Below, piece after piece: positions 18,901-21,390 of a stretch of DNA of 21,390 nucleotides. A model generated the notes under the pieces. The model was given only the letters and a program-made list of their open reading frames with translations, made no database searches and was not told the origin of the DNA. How positions within the stretch are numbered: the first letter of the stretch is position 1; the number at the start of each line of letters is the position of its first letter. Both the position numbers and the translations under genes were made by a program. This DNA is from Choristocarpus tenellus KU-1152 (taxonomy: Eukaryota > Phaeophyceae), in the NCBI GenBank assembly GCA_964200185.2, contig CAXNAD020000349.1, positions 1-21,390 of the forward strand. The letters are read 5' to 3'.

Positions 18901-21390
18901 CATTTTTTGCAGATAGCTTAGAACAGTATGAAATGTGGAAGCCGTCGAGGTCATTTTGAAAAACAGTGACTGTTTTTCAAAATGTTTTAATGGACGATTT
19001 TGTAGATGCTATCGGTATATACAAAAATAAAAATAACAACAAACACACCCTTGCCCCTTCCCATGTCCCCGCTGTTACATCTGTTACGTCTGTTCTCGTA
19101 TTTTTTCTTCTGAGCACACTCTCTAATGTTTTTATTTTTGTCTAGATTCAAGCGGTTCCCTTTTTCACCTGCTTTAACAGGTGCCTTGCCCTTCTCCTTT
19201 TCTTCCCTCTTTCCCTCCTGCGTTGCTCTTCCACCTTCACCTCCCTCTGTTCTTGGGTCACCTTCACCCCGACTGCAGCAAGATCCGTACACTACCCCAT
19301 GGAAGAGATTGTCTCACCAACAATTCCACGCCATGGACCGGCTTCTGCAAACAATGGCAAGGAGGTGACCTCGTTTGTGGAACAAATGGCGCTCGAGGAA
19401 GCACTGGGGGGACTGAATCGATCGGGTACACGGCAAGCACCGGGGGGGTGGGGGAGGAAGGCGACAACCAGCATAGGGTTTGGTAATAGGCGGGAGGCAT
19501 CTGCTGTGTCGGCGTGGCAGATGCAGATGCAGCTGCAGGGGCGTGTTCTGGACATGGAGAAGGGTCTCAGCAGTCAGTTACCTTACGAGTGCATTGAGAA
19601 AGAAGTGCAGGTGAAGATCTTTCTTGTGGATGGTGGAAATCGTGATTTTGGTGTGGCATCGGCACTCACCTTTGATTGGTCGAATTGGAAAGGAGGGGTT
19701 TGTCTATTTAGAAATGGTGGGGGGAGAAAGAGCTTCAAGTGGTAATACCCAGCATCTTTTCAAGCATCTTTTCAAAGGCATTTGAAGGGTAAGCTGTAAG
19801 TACAAGCGATGTATCTCATTATGGTGTACAATTTTTTGTTGTTTTTTGGGCGGGGTCTGGCAAAAACCTGTCATGAGGTTACCTTAAAATCTCGGCAAGA
19901 TTCGACTTAATCCACCTATTCTACCCCCCTCCCCCCCCTCCCAATTGCAAGTCGTAAGAACGCCTCCCCAAGATCGTGTATAAAAAAGCTGCTCCACAAA
20001 ATTGTTTGAACTTATGCTGAAAAGAAACATAGAGTAGAAACATAGAGTACCACGTAGTATAAGAAACATATGTATGTATGTATGTATATAAATCAATTCA
20101 GATGGGGTTTTGTTGTACACATTTTGAAGGGTCAAGCTGAAGATCTTGTTGATGTCTGTTGTACTATTGTGTAAATGTGTGCATACATGTCTGTGGATCT
20201 TTCTTCTTTTGAGAGAGAGAGAGATTTGTATTCTACTTTTGCAGTTTAGAAGAATCGCTTGGGGGGGTGGGGAGTGTGGTAGCTGATATTTCTCACCACC
20301 GGTAAAGTGCATCAGCCCAACACAATGATGTCACTGAAGTTTTATCTGTGTTGCCTAAATCAATTCCGTTATCTGCAACATGCACTATCGCTCTGATGAA
20401 TTGTGTGCATCTACACAAGAACTTGACCAGCTAATTATTCAAATCTGCTAAATAAATTCTGGATTTCCAGTATATGTTTATTTATTTAGAGATAAACTAC
20501 GAAGAAATTTTAATTTCTAGCAAATGTGGATTTTTTTTTAGTTAAAAAAAACAAACAGAATTGTAGCAGATGAGAGCGCGCATTTAAACATGGTGAGCAA
20601 GTGTTTGATTGGTCCAGCCGTACTGGTATTGTGATGTAGTTACTGTGACAGCGCTGAAATTTTTTGGATGTACAACCAGATTTTTTTTTTAATCTGACAA
20701 AAAAAATATTACAAAAAGTCCTTCTATTTTCTTGTTTTGTTCTCTTGTTTTTATTTTTGTATGGATAGAGAGTGGAAGTGTTGTTTTAAACTGCTTGACT
20801 GGGGAGGGACTGAGCTCTGCAGCAGAGAGTCAAGCATCCTGTGTCAGACCCGTGTCAGAGACCCTCTCTGCTGTTGGGCAGAAGGGGTGATTGATTATGA
20901 TGGACAGTGGTTCCGATTTGGACAGACTTGACTCTGAAGTGTGTGGCGATATTGTCCTAAAAGGCCTGTGCTTTTGGTTGTGTTTTTTCATCTTCTATTG
21001 GGGAAAGAAAGCTACTTATCTGTACAAAGGCAGTGTGGTATGAACTATGATCAACTCTGTCTAAGGTTTGTATTGTGTTGGTGTAATTTTGTTTTCTGAT
21101 GTTTTCTGATGTTTCCTGATGGCAAGTACAAGCAGGGCAGTAGACAGGTATTCTGATCTCGTGGAACTTTTCCATCTCCTTCTTTGACCCTTTATTGGAA
21201 CTTTTTCATCTCTCTGAAGCAAAGTTAGTTCTTGCCCTCAACGTTTTGGTGCTGGAACCTCTCTATTTCTATACATATCCATATAATTATATAATTATAA
21301 AATTCCATGTATGCCACTGACTCTCGATAGCCTCAAGAGGGGTTCTTCATGGTGTCTGTCATGGTGTCTGTCATGGTGTCTGTCAAATGG
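15925..21390 (+). CDS. APC5: Anaphase-promoting complex subunit 5 (APC5), 5' part; runs past the right edge
   Basis: Exons 15925-16026, 16263-16335, 16622-16817, 17496-17653 and 19279-19610 chain in phase at GT-AG introns (236, 286, 678 and 1625 bases) to give 287 codons with no stop. The N terminus MDVHLERVSPYKIAIGVL matches the conserved TPYKIAV-type opening of APC5. QSPDALVDLMDELSALLDP and then NSVFGAFLRRVLITCEGAPF (about 131-150) match the N-terminal helical domain (compare SPDDL and LGMFVRR in plants). SAWQMQMQLQGRVLDMEKGL (254-273), followed by a Tyr-Glu-rich helix, matches the stretch that precedes the TPR region. APC5 is a scaffold subunit of the APC/C ubiquitin ligase that drives mitotic exit. 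The family is usually around 700-800 residues, so the TPR part is missing: after the CAG|GTGAAG donor at 19611 no next exon was recognised. The last intron is far longer than the others, so a small exon may have been missed. Confidence 0.75.
18725..18746. repeat. TA dinucleotide repeat
   Basis: About ten TA units in a row within the presumed APC5 intron; a simple microsatellite. Confidence 0.9.
18952..18984. repeat. Perfect 33-base palindrome
   Basis: Two perfectly complementary 16-base arms (CATTTTGAAAAACAGT and ACTGTTTTTCAAAATG) flank a single central G. As RNA it would form a long hairpin with a minimal loop; as DNA it could extrude a cruciform. It sits in the presumed APC5 intron. It is too short for a typical MITE by itself, and no target-site duplication is evident. 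Confidence 0.9.
19611..21390. other. Right-hand AT-rich stretch without recognised exons
   Basis: Presumed intron or unresolved continuation of APC5. It contains a duplicated AGCATCTTTTCA (19751-19774), an AGAAACATAGAGT direct repeat (about 20023-20048), a TATG run (about 20069-20088), a GA run (about 20212-20224), three TTTTCTGATG-like units (about 21091-21120) and long A and T runs. The plus-strand ORF at 20737-20931 ends in TGA and shows no APC5 motif. Confidence 0.45.
21348..21384. repeat. Three tandem 12-base units
   Basis: CATGGTGTCTGT occurs three times head to tail at the window edge and may continue beyond it. In-phase (multiple of three) length means it could be coding, but no frame is supported. 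Confidence 0.85.

Larger units (their letters stand above)
17654..19278 (+). other. Long, repeat-bearing presumed intron of APC5
   Basis: The two flanking exons join in phase 1 (donor AGTG|GTGAGA, acceptor CCCCGACTGCAG). Inside lie telomere-like motifs in opposite orientation (18571-18585 and 18632-18646), a TA repeat (about 18725-18746), a G-run (about 18855-18867), a perfect palindrome (18952-18984), and a strong pyrimidine tract before the acceptor (about 19185-19250). A minus-strand ORF at 18092-18451 (119 codons) has no recognisable content. Additional small exons near 17750-17840 are possible, since coding-like frames occur there, but none could be fixed. Confidence 0.5.

Noticed and set aside
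19884-20312. 142-codon minus-strand ORF
   Set aside because: It runs through simple repeats (TATG, GA) and low-complexity sequence with no protein-like pattern.
21348-21384. CRISPR-like or regulatory iteron array
   Set aside because: Units are directly adjacent with no spacers; this is an ordinary minisatellite in eukaryotic DNA.

Overview
This is nuclear DNA of an intron-rich eukaryote, most likely a single-celled alga with a secondary (red-lineage) plastid such as a stramenopile. Coding sequence is broken into short exons with GT-AG introns (mostly GTGAG/GTAAG-type donors and pyrimidine-rich acceptors). TTAGGG-type telomere motifs are scattered internally. One gene starts with a signal peptide followed at once by Phe, the pattern of bipartite plastid-targeting leaders. 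The lineage call is an inference; there is no rRNA or plastid marker in the window.

Layout. 1-1.2 kb: repeat-rich DNA with TTAGGG/CCCTAA tracts in both orientations and a long TTACTR microsatellite. 2.0-3.2 kb (minus): exons of an unrecognised, possibly membrane-anchored protein. 3.9-5.2 kb (plus): weakly supported exons of an unrecognised gene. 5.2-8.9 kb: mostly non-coding, but with a 66-codon remnant of a bacterial-type insertion-sequence transposase at 8069-8269. 8.9-11.5 kb (minus): a complete six-exon mitochondrial 2-oxodicarboxylate carrier, 300 aa when spliced, the best-resolved gene here. 12.3-13.5 kb (plus): a signal-peptide-bearing, probably plastid-directed unknown protein whose second exon carries an in-frame TGA. 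14.1-15.7 kb (minus): a 535-codon single-exon ORF, largely disordered. 15.9 kb to the right edge (plus): the 5' part of the gene for anaphase-promoting complex subunit 5 (APC5); five exons (287 codons) can be chained in phase to 19610, and the rest lies beyond or is not recognisable. Its introns, especially 17654-19278, hold telomere-like motifs, a TA repeat and a perfect 33-base palindrome.

The genes do not form a pathway: a mitochondrial metabolite carrier, a cell-cycle ubiquitin-ligase subunit and several unknowns, as expected for a eukaryotic chromosome. The APC5 gene and the 535-codon ORF are divergent with a 214-base gap and probably share a promoter region. The most unexpected element is the transposase remnant, which points to past transfer of bacterial DNA.
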